This document shows, piece by piece, positions 1 through 11,105 of a stretch of 64,000 bases of DNA (positions are counted from its first letter, which is position 1; each line of letters opens with the position of its first letter). Both the position numbers and the translations under genes were made by a program. Source of the DNA: Semisulcospira habei (taxonomy: Eukaryota > Mollusca > Gastropoda > Semisulcospiridae). The stretch lies in contig BTPG01000003.1 in the NCBI GenBank assembly GCA_036245525.1, forward strand, positions 142,584,505-142,648,504, given 5' to 3'. The notes under the pieces are model-generated. The model was not told the origin of the DNA. It saw only the letters and a list, made by a program, of their open reading frames with translations, and made no database searches.

Positions 1-55
1 ATCCTCATGAGCCCCCTCAACTGCGAGTGGCTCATGAGGATTTATGCTTCTTGCA
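1..55. repeat. Palindromic repeat family B, copy 1
   Basis: Inverted repeat with arms reading atcctcatgagccc and ggctcatgaggat, cut by the window start. It matches the fuller copies at 34097, 38838 and 44789, whose outer ends read aagaggcat and atgcctctt. The rest of 56-617 shows no gene, only a C-run at about 284-303. Confidence 0.7.
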
Positions 56-617
56 ATTCCGTCTTGTTCACTTTTTGCGGCAGTAAATGGGCTAGAACAC
101 TCATATATTATTTGTCTACATGAAGAAAACAGTAAAACAAATTAGGGCGTTTATTTCCTCTTTGATTACATGGCTTAATGGTTTCCCCATTAATTACCTT
201 GGGGCCATGGTCCCAAAGTAATTATTGGGGAGATTACTGTGTCGCTTTTTACTCGCGTAGATAATCGGGATTTACTTTTAACGCCCCCCCCTCCCCCCCC
301 CCCTTCCCCTCCAACCATCACTGAGCCTAAAGCAAATGGAGTCGACTTCAAGTCGCAGATCCATCCGGCGCAGCTCGAAATTCCTCGGTTGTGTCAGAAA
401 GTGTCGAAACTTCCTGGTGATAAAATGGCATCAGAGCTGACATTCAGCTGACGTTACTGAACACGGGCCGACTGACTGAAGCCGACATCGACCCATATTG
501 TACTTTTGCAAAGTTGATAAAACAAAGCACGTTGAAGAAGGAAAATCGTTATCTCTAGCAAACAAACTGACAAAGTGACAATAGTCGCTTGCGTTACACT
601 GACGGGGTGACCCCAGT

Positions 618-705
618 AGCAAAGCGTCTTCGGGCCCACGACGGCACAGTGTGCCCCAGCGCATCCGTGCGCGAGCCCACTGCGGCCATCGTGGGCTGGA
701 GGACC
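618..705. repeat. GC-rich fold-back repeat, copy 1
   Basis: GC-rich imperfect palindrome built from cgggcccacg and cgtgggctgg arms around a gcgc-rich centre. Related copies are at 41090, 41598, 43029 and 56309. No gene is visible nearby. Confidence 0.5.
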
Positions 706-800
706 GGTGCTTACTACGGCGGATTGGGGCGGGGGAGGGGGTTAGGAGGATGAGGCGGAGGGGTGTTTAAATCCTTTCTTTAAATTATCGTTGCTCAAAC

Positions 801-883
<83 letters not shown>

Positions 884-914
884 CGTGCTCGCGTGCGTGC
901 GTGCGAGGTGTGTG

Positions 915-966
<52 letters not shown>

Positions 967-1063
967 TGTGTGTGTGTGTGCGTGCATGCATATGTTTGTG
1001 TGCGTTTTGCGTGCGTCCGTGCACGCGCGTTTGTGTGTGTGTGTGTGTGTGTGTATGCGTGCG

Positions 1064-1141
<78 letters not shown>
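801..1141. repeat. GT/GC-interrupted (GT)n microsatellite
   Basis: Long GT dinucleotide array with interruptions such as gtgcgtgc and gtatgc. All open frames through it are artefacts of the dinucleotide repeat. Confidence 0.97.
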
Positions 1142-1145
<4 letters not shown>

Positions 1146-1200
1146 ATCTCCTTCATGACAATATTTTATATGCCTCCTGCCGGCATTTATCGATCCCACG

Positions 1201-1303
1201 TATACTGACGTACAAAAGAAATGCGACTTCACTCGTAGCATCGAAAACACGTGAGTGTTTCCGATAATTCTAAAGAGGTCGCATTTCTTTTGCTCGTCAG
1301 TAT
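1201..1303. repeat. Fold-back element, about 100 bp
   Basis: Left end tatactgacgtacaaaaga and right end tcttttgctcgtcagtat are inverted copies and continue through gaaatgcgac / gtcgcatttc. This is a short non-coding hairpin element. The following 1304-1536 shows nothing recognisable. Confidence 0.75.
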
Positions 1304-1536
1304 CATACTCAGATTAATTCAAACTGAAACCTGCGACAGGTTAATAACGTCACGGAACAGGCGGCAAAATGTCTGAAAACTCGACTGAAGACGTTAATAC
1401 CTTCATTCACGTCACATAGACTGCCAGCAACTATAGTTTCGTGTTGAAATCAGTACAACCTTGATCCCTGGGGTCGAACTTCCAACCTTGTCAGCCGCCC
1501 TTAGAAAAATGCATGACTGTGCAGGAGATAGATCGA

Positions 1537-1672
1537 CCATGTTCGTTCAAGGGTGGTGTCAGAATAGCTTGGCGCCTTAGGCGCCAAGCTATTCTGGCAC
1601 CACCCTTGAACGAACATGGTAGGTTAATCCCCTAGACACCAAGCCTTTCTGGCACCATCCTTGAATTAACTA
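1537..1672. repeat. MITE family A, copy 1 plus adjoining half copy
   Basis: Hairpin with arms ttcaagggtggtg and caccacccttgaa around a ggcgcc..ggcgcc core, typical of family A. A second partial arm (accatccttgaatt) follows directly. From 1673 to 2290 no gene is seen, only short CA and CAT stretches near 1920-1990. Confidence 0.8.
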
Positions 1673-2291
1673 GTAGTCTGTTGTTGTGCTTGTGGTCTGT
1701 GGGGTGTTATCACAATCTTCAGATAAAAAAGAATGACCTTGTTACCTGCATGTAGCCACGAACGAGACAATACAATGTATGCTCAGAGGGCTTATGCACA
1801 AACACGCTGTAAAATAAATATTCAACGCCCTTCTGTAAATCTTAGCAGCCCTGTAAAGTTGTTTAGACACATGACGTTGATATATTGTTGACATTTCGCG
1901 GCGGGTCTTTTTCCTTCTCTACACACAAACAGACACATTCACACACATGCACGCACCCACGCATACGCATACGCATACGCATAAGCACGTACAACGCATT
2001 ACTTTTTATTCTCAGTTGCAATCGCACCAACAACGCAAACAATTCCAGACGCTCGGTTTTCCAAGAGATTTATTTATAATTATATACGATGGGAATAGGT
2101 ACGTACAGAACCAACAGGTGGTGATAATGTTGCGTAATTGCAAGTCACAATGTGTCGTGTGTGTGATTCTGATTTATTTATCAAATTATAAATATGTATG
2201 TTTTTTATTACGGAGTTTGCATGTGAGTTTCTAGATATTGCTTTGGAAACTTCACCTGAAAGACTGAGGACATAACAGTTGTTTTGTTGAG

Positions 2292-2293
<2 letters not shown>

Positions 2294-2367
<74 letters not shown>
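2294..2367. repeat. (GT)n microsatellite
   Basis: Uninterrupted GT dinucleotide array. Confidence 0.98.
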
Positions 2368-2370
<3 letters not shown>

Positions 2371-2459
2371 GCATAGGTTCACACGAGCCCCCGAAACTGC
2401 GCCTCTTGCATCATTTGCGTGTTGCTCGTTGTGCTCTGGCAGTGCTCAACCTCCATTAG

Positions 2460-2607
2460 ACGTTGTGAGGCTTAACTCATTCAAGACATTCCTCGTCACT
2501 CATCATTAGCTGCTAAAGTGTCGGATAGCTTTGCCGCCGGCAATGCTATACGACACTTTCGCAGCTAATGATGCGGGGCGTCTTGAATAAGTTATGCCTC
2601 ACGTCTT
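2460..2607. repeat. Fold-back element with TTAA at its left end
   Basis: Left arm ttaactcattcaagac and right arm gtcttgaataagtta are inverted. The inner arms ctaaagtgtcg..atag and ctatacgacactttcg also pair. It resembles the other TTAA-ended fold-backs. From 2608 to 3201 there is no gene, only a pyrimidine-rich tract (about 3005-3115) and an AGACAG-type repeat (about 3135-3190). Confidence 0.65.
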
Positions 2608-3201
2608 ATGGAGATTGGACATTTCCTTGGCTTCGGTTTCGTCGAAGGAGTTGTTCTGCTTTGTCATAATGCAATGATCAAAGAGAATAGTTTCATTGAA
2701 TTTAAAGAAGTTTTTTTTAAAGCTTAAGGCTTTTTACAAAAAATCTTTAGATTTTTAAGGATAATTTCAAGCTCCTAAGTTCGAGAAGAAAATCGTGTGG
2801 CAGTATCCCACTTCACTGTGGTCGCCTATTCACGCAATGAAGGTGAGCATGTAAACAGACTACTAGCGGGACAAAACGACAGGAATTTATTAACACTTTG
2901 GCTGTCGCTAGCGAATTTTGTTCGCGATTCCTGATTTTTAAAGAAAATATAAAGGGAATCCGTGTTTGAATGGCACTATTGCCCGTATTAGGAAGTTTTG
3001 TTGAGATCTTCTTCTTCCTTCCCCCCCCTTTTTTCCTTTCCCCTATCACCCCCCCTCCCACCCACCCACCCATATTCCCTCTACCCCTCTCCCTCCCCCC
3101 CCCCACCCCACCCTAGCTTTAGAGAGAAAGAGAGGGACAGACAAACAGACAGGCAGACAGACAGACAGAAACAGAGAGAGAGAAAGAGAGACAGGAGTTT
3201 A

Positions 3202-3277
3202 TTAACGCTTTGGCCTTCGGTAGGCTTCCTGCATGAATCATCGCGACAAAAACCGCTACCGACAGGCAAAGAGTTAA
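3202..3277. repeat. TTAA-flanked MITE, family C copy 1
   Basis: TTAA at both ends encloses an imperfect palindrome (cgctttggccttcggtag .. ctaccgacaggcaaag) with a cgcgacaaaaac arm. It belongs with the copies at 6293 and 36284. Confidence 0.75.
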
Positions 3278-3671
3278 GATATATTGCCAATCATGCTTCG
3301 AAATCATGGTTATAGCCACTGATTTTGACGTCTCCACAGATACAACAGGCACAAATGTAGTCAGTTTTTGCATGAGAGCTGTATTTGTAGGTCCCCACAA
3401 ATGAAACCTGTGGTTCATGTGCAATCATTGAAAACAACGGGGGAAAAACAAAACAAAAAAACATGTTTATATGAAGCTACATCCATTTTTTTGTGGAAAC
3501 TACACACATTTTAACCCATTTACCCCCCCCCCCCTCCCCCACATCCCCATTCAGAGCAGCAAAGGAGAGAGGACGGTCCACCGCGTCTCTCCAACAGAGC
3601 AAGCAAGCAAGCCAGCCAGTCAGCCAGCCTACACGCCGCAGCACAAGTCGGAAGCGGCCACGCACAGAGAG

Positions 3672-4898
3672 ATGTACAAAGGAAGAAAGAACAGACGGAA
3701 AACCAACAGGCAACAGGTGGAGGAATACTCCTTCACCCTCCCCCAAGCGCCACAAACACAGCCAGTGACCCGTAGAGAGACGAGGAGCTACCGGCCCCCC
3801 TTGTCTCCACCGATACGGCCGAAACAGACGTGGGTGCCTCCGCCCCCACAACCAACGAGCTACCCACAGCTCGACCCACGTATTCAAGAGGTATTCCGAA
3901 GGTGCCCTCCACCTCCGGGCCTTGCAGATATTCTGCAAGAATACGACAACCCGCCCAGCCCCCAGGCGCCAACACCACAAGAAGAGGAGCAATGGGACTC
4001 ATCGGAGCCAGCGTCGGGACCGGATTCTCCGCCCTCGCCACCGCCGGTCGACATTCCCGATTCCTTAACTCGGGATCGGCCGGCATCGGTCGAGGAGGAG
4101 GGGTTTCGGCTCCGGGCGATGGGGTTCGATGACCTGGTGCTCCTAATTCAAGACGCCATACCAGTCCTATCAACAGCCCAGGGCGACATCTACCACCGGG
4201 CACTTGTCGCCGCCCGGTGGCTAGTGTGCTCGGGCGCCATTGCGGACCTGCAAGCCACCAAAACAGAGAGCACGGCCAGCCAGGCCACGAGCCAAACGAC
4301 CCACACAGGGTGCCAAGCGTCGGCCGCCGCCCCACCTGAACAACCGAAAAAGAAACAAACACCGCCCCGACCATCACTGAACACAGAGGATGTGGCAACA
4401 CCGCCCCACCCACGCAAGAGACAGGCACCGAAACAGAAGAGCCACCAGCCCCGACCGTCAAGACCACCCAGAACACGGGTACAGACCCGGCCCCCCAACA
4501 GCCACCACCACAGCCAGGCGACGGATCAACCACCGGCCCACGGCAACGCAGACGCTACCGACCACCCAAGCGCTTCCGACACCAGCGCCCACCACTACTC
4601 GCCACGCCGCCACCACACCTTCGCCTACCACCACAACACCGCCACCCACCCCGCCCATTCCAGCGCCAGACCCCCCGGCCCAAGATCAAATGGCCGCCAC
4701 CACCATCACCCAACCTCCCTAGACCCTACCACAACCGGCCACGGTTATACCGGCCGCCACCACCACCCCCGCCACAACTCATTCAAGACCTTCTCGAGTG
4801 GTTGGCGTACCATCACCCCCCAGCCTGGCACTGAAGCAACGGTCCCCCGGCCACACCACTCGCCTCCTCCACCATCAACCACACGGCCCCGGCAATAA
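3672..4898 (+). CDS. Proline/histidine-rich hypothetical ORF
   Basis: The product is not recognised. The frame is open from further upstream, and the first plausible start is the ATG at 3672 (MYKGRKNRRK). The first half has a basic N-terminus, proline-rich blocks, an acidic PQEEEQWD stretch and one ordered-looking helical segment (GFDDLVLLIQDAIPVL, about residues 157-172). The second half (about 4400-4890) is low-complexity H/P/T. There, another frame reads more like protein (arginine/proline-rich, ending in LIQDLLEWLAYHHP near 4820), so a frameshift inside an old retroelement ORF1 or gag-like gene is possible. The region is GC-rich compared with its surroundings. No neighbouring reverse transcriptase is seen. 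It could also be non-coding GC-rich sequence open by chance. Confidence 0.3.
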   Translation: MYKGRKNRRKTNRQQVEEYSFTLPQAPQTQPVTRRETRSYRPPLSPPIRPKQTWVPPPPQPTSYPQLDPRIQEVFRRCPPPPGLADILQEYDNPPSPQAPTPQEEEQWDSSEPASGPDSPPSPPPVDIPDSLTRDRPASVEEEGFRLRAMGFDDLVLLIQDAIPVLSTAQGDIYHRALVAARWLVCSGAIADLQATKTESTASQATSQTTHTGCQASAAAPPEQPKKKQTPPRPSLNTEDVATPPHPRKRQAPKQKSHQPRPSRPPRTRVQTRPPNSHHHSQATDQPPAHGNADATDHPSASDTSAHHYSPRRHHTFAYHHNTATHPAHSSARPPGPRSNGRHHHHPTSLDPTTTGHGYTGRHHHPRHNSFKTFSSGWRTITPQPGTEATVPRPHHSPPPPSTTRPRQ

Positions 4899-5037
4899 CA
4901 CCTGCCGCTGAGCGACGGAGAGACAGACAGAGAGACGACCTCCCCCCCCCCTCCCCTGGCCCCCCCCCCCCCCCCCCTGGACGAAATCAGCGAGAGCTGG
5001 AAGTCCATGTCCCTGTCAATATCATCATCATCATCAT

Positions 5038-5222
5038 CCCCCCCCCCCACCCCCCGCATTTCCCAGACTGTGTGCCAGCTGCATGAGATTGATTGATCAT
5101 GATAATTCAAGGGTAGTGCCAGACTAGGTTGGCGCCATTAGGCGCCAAGCTAGTTTGGCACTACCCTTGAATCATCGTAATCGATCCATTTTCTGCTGCA
5201 GTGTGTTTGGAATAAATAGGCT
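5038..5222. repeat. MITE family A, copy 2
   Basis: Hairpin arms ttcaagggtagtgccaga and tagtttggcactaccctt surround ggcgccattaggcgcc. The outer parts, degraded at both ends, still resemble gcatttccca..ccagctgcatgag and ctgctgcagtgtg of better copies. C-runs occupy 4940-5050. Nothing else is seen to 5490. Confidence 0.75.
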
Positions 5223-5487
5223 TATGTTCCTGCGTTCGAAGTTTAGTCCCTCTACCCCTCTCCCCCTACCACCACCACCACCACCATCCCTCCCACACAC
5301 CCCAAACAATGGTGCAGGGAAAGCTAACGCTGATGGGTATTTTGCCTAACTCGTCTTCAGGTTAGATAAAAGGTACATTACATTACAAAGGGCCATTGTA
5401 CCCGTTCAAAAACCAGAATACATTACTACCAAAATAAAAGCCAATTTAAAGCACTGCCTTTCAAGTCAGTAAGAAACTCCCTTCAAC

Positions 5488-5591
<104 letters not shown>

Positions 5592-6186
5592 AAAATAAAA
5601 ACAAAACAAAAAAATAAAACAATGAATGCTCGCAAAATACCAGCCTCACTGAAACTGACGTATGTGTGAATGTGGAACATTTTCAGTCGAAATTTTATTT
5701 CAGAGTTTACGGAGACTCCTTCACATGTTCACAAATTGCAACGTTGTTCGTTTTGAAACGTGGAATGTAGCGGAGACGTTGTGTCCAGAAATGTTAGCAT
5801 TATTATTTCCGTCAGTTTGGCTTTTTTGTGTCAAAGACGAGAGATATAGATGTTTTATACAATACGGGTTCTGTCCAACATTAATCGGCGTTTCCTCCCG
5901 TCTCACGCGTCAGGTGCACTGCCATTGCATCCTGTTTAACTCCTAAACTCCCAGAACTAATAATGGAAGTCATTTAGTTCTGAGTGTTTACGAGAGGACC
6001 ATCAATCCTCGTTGTTAGTAAGACGAAAGGGTGATCACCCTGTTGAACAGGTTGATGCGTTCAAGGTCATTCACGCGGAAGCGGAAGTCATGTGAAAGGT
6101 CAGGGTCAGCAAAACCTGACGGCAATCAGCGATACTAATGCAGAAACCAGGAGGCACATCCAGCCTGCAACAATGCTCTCTCCTAC

Positions 6187-6200
6187 ACACACACACACAC

Positions 6201-6287
<87 letters not shown>
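6187..6287. repeat. (CA)n microsatellite
   Basis: CA array directly next to the family C MITE that begins at 6293. Confidence 0.97.
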
Positions 6288-6289
<2 letters not shown>

Positions 6290-6292
6290 AGA

Positions 6293-6387
6293 TTAACCCT
6301 TTGGCTACCGTCGGTAGCGCTTTTTGTCGCGATGATTCTTGCAGGAATCGTCGCGACAAAGAGCGCTACCGACAGCCAAACTGTTAA
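6293..6387. repeat. TTAA-flanked MITE, family C copy 2
   Basis: TTAA at both ends. The inner palindrome contains ggtagcgctttttgtcgcga and its inverse tcgcgacaaagagcgctacc. It sits immediately after a CA microsatellite. Confidence 0.8.
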
Positions 6388-6509
6388 TTTAGTTCTGCGT
6401 GTGCTAACTGTTTATTATTTCATGCGGTGCAGTAGGAACATTTTTAGAGGCGGTAGGGCGCACTGTCTAAAAATGGGAAACGAACAACTAAATTAATGCT
6501 GAAGTGAGA

Positions 6510-6578
6510 GGAAAATGGATAAAAAAATCTTTGACAACAGTTATCCGCCTTGTGCATACAACCAACGGTACTGCTTAC

Positions 6579-6628
<50 letters not shown>

Positions 6629-6871
6629 TGCACGCACGCACGCGCACAGACTCACATGAGCATGCAAGCGCGCGACAACACTCACTCAGGGGAAAATGGA
6701 TAAAAATCGCTACCAAAACAGTTAACACCCTTGTTCATACAGCCAGCGGTACTGTTTACTCGCTCAAACACACGCACACGCACGCACACACGCACGCAAG
6801 CACACATACACGCACACACACGCACGCACGCGCGTGCGCGCACACACACACACACGCATTCACACACGCAT

Positions 6872-6917
<46 letters not shown>
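6510..6917. repeat. Direct duplication carrying two CA arrays
   Basis: The segment from ggaaaatggataaaaa through cggtactg at 6510-6577 recurs at about 6691-6760. Each copy is followed by a CA/GCA array (6583-6645 and 6770-6917). A local duplication of a microsatellite and its leader is the simplest reading. From 6918 to 7540 no gene is seen. Confidence 0.6.
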
Positions 6918-6920
<3 letters not shown>

Positions 6921-7542
6921 GAGACGAAAGCCTCAGAGTGGGTTACCTACCATTTTATGTGAAAATGGGTTCCCATATTTCTATTTATTCTAGGGCTCTG
7001 AAATTGATGCGAATGTTTAGAACTCACCTTATAACTAAGCTCTATAACTTAAAATAAAATAGACATTTTCTAGAAACAGAGCCACTAGATGAAAAAAAAA
7101 AAGGGTTTCTACCAATAAAGTGGGTGCCTCTCACACAAAAACTGGCATTACAGTGCAAATGGGTGTCTTCACAACATTAGGCGTCTGTAATAAGGTCAAG
7201 TTCATGGAATACTTCTTTTTCACATTTTTTTTTCAACTTAATGTGTATGTATGCTTTAACATTTTTAACATTGTATGGTGCAAAATTCAATAAACACTGG
7301 CCCATAACCTTTCGATTATGATTTTTACAGAGGAAATCTTTTAAACATTGCTGCGTTTTGTCCTCCTGAAGCAAAACAGTTTATCATGGCATTTATGTGA
7401 GAATCAACATAATGTATTCTGGAAATTAAAGGACTTTTTTTTATGTATTCTGGAGTTTCAGACAAACAGCAACAGAGCATTTTGAATATTAACCTTTATC
7501 ATTCGGAATACACCAGTGTGTGCAACAAGTGTGACTGAAATA

Positions 7543-7718
7543 GTCCAAGGGTAGTGCCAGAATATCTTGGCTCCTCTAGGCGCCAAGCTATTGTGGCACC
7601 ACCCTTGAACTAAAACCCATTGGTCTATGTCCTCATCTGTCAGTACTGTAATGTAGCTTGCATATAATTATGGCAGTGAACAAATTTGAAGCTTTTAGCC
7701 TCAGTATGATGCGGGTCA
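7543..7718. repeat. MITE family A, copy 3
   Basis: Arms caagggtagtgccaga and tgtggcaccacccttgaa, then the tail cccattggtctatg..cagtatgatgcgggtcaa. The same tail recurs at 17100-17228 inside the Polinton left arm, so these two belong to one subfamily. Confidence 0.75.
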
Positions 7719-7773
7719 AAAAGTGTGGAAAAATATGAAAGATAGAAAAAGACCCAGACGAAGAAACTAACAC

Positions 7774-7987
7774 TTGACTTATTCTACCCCAGGCACACCA
7801 CAGCAAAATAAAGATCCACCATGATAGTTCAAGGGTGATGCCAGAATAGCTTGACGCCTATGGGCGCCAAGCTATTCTGGCATCACCCTTGAGCTATCAT
7901 GGTGGATCTGTGTCCTGCACAGCAACGCAGTCTTCAGAAGACGACTTCAACATTTGGGGATTCCGGTCTTGGGGTAGAATGAGTTAA
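7774..7987. repeat. MITE family A, copy 4 (full length)
   Basis: About 214 bp. The left terminus is a degraded TTAA (ttga) followed by cttattctacccc, and the right terminus is ggggtagaatgag followed by TTAA. The central hairpin is ttcaagggtgatgccaga / ctggcatcacccttga. Confidence 0.85.
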
Positions 7988-8278
7988 AATGACAGAACAG
8001 AACACTGACATTAATTAATTAACTGACAACATAGGAAATCACTTGAAACTTCAGCCTTTATTAATCACATCAAAGGTGCATGCATTTAAAAACACAGTAA
8101 TTGTTTGTAAACACTTCAAATCAAACAATGAAGAGCAGTCAAACCTTTTTCTGGCAACTTTGTGATGAGGAAAACTAGTTCTTGCCTTCGGCACGTAAAG
8201 GGTTTCCGCGACTTATGTGTCTCTATTGATAAAATCAAGAGAGAAATATAATACCAAGGTCTAGCAAGTGCGACAATA

Positions 8279-9003
8279 AAGTTTAGCCGAGTTGGTATAC
8301 CTCGTCCAGTGGCCTAGGTTAAACGCACCAGCGGTGCCAATGTTGCTATTTTGGCACCAGACCGGTCGCTCGGACCAGTCTGGTGCACCCGATCGGTTTA
8401 GAGCGTGTGCTTTCTGCACCTGTAATGGGCAACCTCGGAGAACGAATCACGTGACCGTCGTTTGATTGCTGCAAAATAACATGAATAAAGAATAAACCCT
8501 TTCCCATATATGCAATCCGGCAATAATGCATCCATCCTTATGCTAGCACCACGAAACATTACGCGATTTGGCAGATTTTAAAAATAGCTTTTTTTAATCC
8601 TCAATGGAGGTGATTTTGCGACATCTGCGTCGTTTGCGGCAGAAAGCACCGTCATAGTTGAAGTTCGAGAAATGGGCGCACTACATGTACAGTGGACTTG
8701 ATTCAGTGGTGTGGGGCATGACACAAGCCTCCGCCATCTCAACACAAAACTGGCGTGTTATGGGAGGTAAAAGGCGCGGCTAAAAGTTAAAACCTTAAAC
8801 GAACCTTTTTTTTCGACTGCCATCACAATCTTCCGCGTGAACGTACGAGACCACACTACAAGTGCAGAAGCCAACCTGCGCGCACAGTTCTGGTGCACAT
8901 GACCGGTCCAAGCGACCGGTCTGGTGCGAAAATAGCAACAATGGCGGCACTGGTACGTTTAACCTAGGTTGAGGGCGAGGTGTACCAACTCAGCTAAGGT
9001 TTA
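8279..9003. mobile_element. Non-autonomous element with about 130-bp terminal inverted repeats
   Basis: The left end tagccgagttggtatacctc and the right end (inverted: tagctgagttggtacacctc) continue as long imperfect inverted repeats through cctaggttaaacg, ttgttgctatttt and caccagaccggtcgct. About 450 bp of non-coding sequence lies between the arms. There is no transposase ORF. Target duplications are not clear (gttt-like flanks), so the superfamily is undetermined. Confidence 0.75.
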
Positions 9004-9077
9004 CGCTCCCTGTGACTTTTGAAACAATGCACAGCAAGCAAAGTGGACTTTATAGTAACAAAAAAGTTAGAGACATT

Positions 9078-10220
9078 TCGAAAATGATCCAGGCGTACAT
9101 CATAAAAAAGCAAGCTATACACACTGAAATAATAACACTCTTGTAATAAATCTTTAGGTTGACAATGGTTTTCTTATCTTATTATTGTCTTTCGTCCCGA
9201 TTGGTTGTACATTGCTGTACGTCCCGACTTTTTCAGGACGTGCCAGCACTGCTTGTGAAAAAAAAAAAAAAAAAAGAAAAAAAAAAACCAGAATATTGAA
9301 TGTATGTCACCAGCCGGTCTAACACGCCAAATAAACCTAAGACCATTTAGCAACACACATCCAAAATCAAGTGAGATACCCCCCCAAAAAATATTCAGAC
9401 CAAAAAAAGGTTACTGCCAATCGTGTAAAAAATTCAAAGAAGTACCCAACGGAGAAATAAACACGCTTAGAAAAGACAGTTACAGCACAATTTATTAATA
9501 TTTCGAGTAAATCCGCTTTGTCAAAGCCGACAAACAAACAGAGAGATCAGTCGCTACTTATCTTCATTCGCATTTCAAGAGATACAGGCAGCGCAGACAG
9601 TGGGGAGAGCTTAAAAAAGAAAAATACAAGTTAATGGATCAAGGGTAGACAGAAACACATGCCCCAGAATTGGGAGGAAAACCCAACATGTGGGGCTGAC
9701 CAGGGTGACCCTAGGAACTAAAAAGTAGTTAACCCCACCCAAGTCCCCCAGGGCAGACCTGGGTGGGGGCCACTGTTTAGTTGCAAAGTAAGGTTAATGT
9801 TACACAGTATGCAAAATGAACCAGGTGTACATCAGATAAAAACAGAGCTATACACGCTGAAAACAACCGAATAATAACGCTCTTGTAATAAGTCTTTATG
9901 TTGACAATGGTTTTCTTACCCCTTATTATTGTCTTTCTTCCCCAACCATTGTTCTGTTTGCAGAGTTTTAAATGTTATGCAGTATACAAAATGATCCAGG
10001 CAGACCAGCCCCCATAGTAGCACTCTTGTAATAAATCTTTATGTTGACAATGGTTTTCTTACCCCTTATTATTGTCTTTCGTCCCCAACCATTCTTCCGT
10101 TTGCAGAGTTTTAAATGTTATGCAGTATACAAAATGATCCAGGCGTCCATCAGATAAAAAAAGCAGGCTATACATGCTGAAACCACCCCAATAATAACAC
10201 TCTTGTAATAAATCTGTATG
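9078..10220. repeat. Diverged tandem repeat, units about 140-155 bp
   Basis: Four copies of a unit containing aaaatgatccaggcg, cactcttgtaataaatct and ttgacaatggttttctta start near 9078, 9810, 9988 and 10131. The first two are separated by about 600 bp of unrelated, A-rich sequence (9205-9805). No coding potential is seen. Confidence 0.8.
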
Positions 10221-10267
10221 AAAACGAAAATGCCGCAAGTGGTGGGGAATCTCAATTCATTTCTTTT

Positions 10268-11105
10268 AAGATAAGATAAGATAAGATAAGATAAGCTAAA
10301 CTTTATTGCCATATGCATAAACATTATAATTTTTTTTTTGCGGCATAGCTGACGAGCGTCCATATGACCATCAACACATAAAACACACATACATCACAAT
10401 CAAGCAGACTCTAAAATAACAAAACACACATATGTATAGAAGTCTTTCTACTAAGTGTGCACACACATCTAAGTAAGTGAAGTAAAATAAATCTATAGCA
10501 TAATAAACATATATGACAACAAAGACCGCCAAGTGAGGGCGCAGCGAAAACAGATTAGCTACATTCATATTCATTCTTAAAACTGTATATCCTGTTTGAG
10601 AAGAGGTTTGATAGAACATAGAAAGAACTATAAACAACTAAGATAGGCTTTAGGTAATTCTAATGAGGGACTTTAAGTCAATCTGCTGAATTAAATCATA
10701 CCACAGCCACATTAGACAGGGCCTGAACAGCCAAGGGATAAAAGCTCTTCTGAAAACGAGTGGTTTTGGCCTTGATGGATCTAAAGCGCAAGCCAGATGG
10801 CAAGGGCTCGAACAGGCTATGTGCAGGATGGTGCTCGTCATGTATGATGGAGCTCGCTCTCTTGATGGTGCGTGCGTGGTACAGAGATTCCAGCGAGAGG
10901 AGATCACTTCCAACAATATGAGATGCTGTTTTGATCACCCTATTTAGTTTCTTGCGAGCTTCGTCGGTTGCGCTGCCATACCACACCGTCATTGAGAAGG
11001 TAAGAATGCTCTCAATGGCGGCATGGTAAAACTGCACCATGATCTGATGACTGACGCCAAAAGACTTCAACCGCCGAAGAAAACTTGTAACTTTGTAACT
11101 TTTCA
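10268..11105 (-). pseudogene. 5'-truncated non-LTR retrotransposon (LINE), RT C-terminus and 3' end
   Basis: On the minus strand, about 130 residues show the C-terminal part typical of LINE reverse transcriptase ORFs: FLRRLKSFGVS, FYHAAIESILTFSMTVWYG, KKLNRVIKTASHIVG and LPSGLRFRSIKAKTTRFQKS, ending at 10696. A roughly 400-bp 3' UTR follows, ending in a gcaataaag-type signal and a (CTTAT)n tail at 10268-10296. The polymerase core and endonuclease are missing, so this is a 5'-truncated insertion. Its 5' edge abuts the coding remnant KDYVRNRLKSYK of the neighbouring recombinase-like gene, so it probably landed in that gene. Clade (CR1/L2-like) is inferred from motif style only. Confidence 0.8.

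Noticed and set aside
785..1267. Long open frames of alternating Cys-Val or Thr-His over GT/CA arrays (also at 2080, 5461, 6092, 6550, 17340, 17712, 35302, 39079)
   Set aside because: They are produced by the dinucleotide repeat itself, which has no stop codon in some frames.
3510..5222. A large composite MITE carrying the proline-rich ORF, with ttaacccatttacccc as its left end
   Set aside because: The MITE at 5038-5222 has both hairpin arms and its own left flank, so it does not need the distant left end.
9078..10220. A CRISPR-like array
   Set aside because: The units are long, diverged and without regular spacers. The genome is animal.
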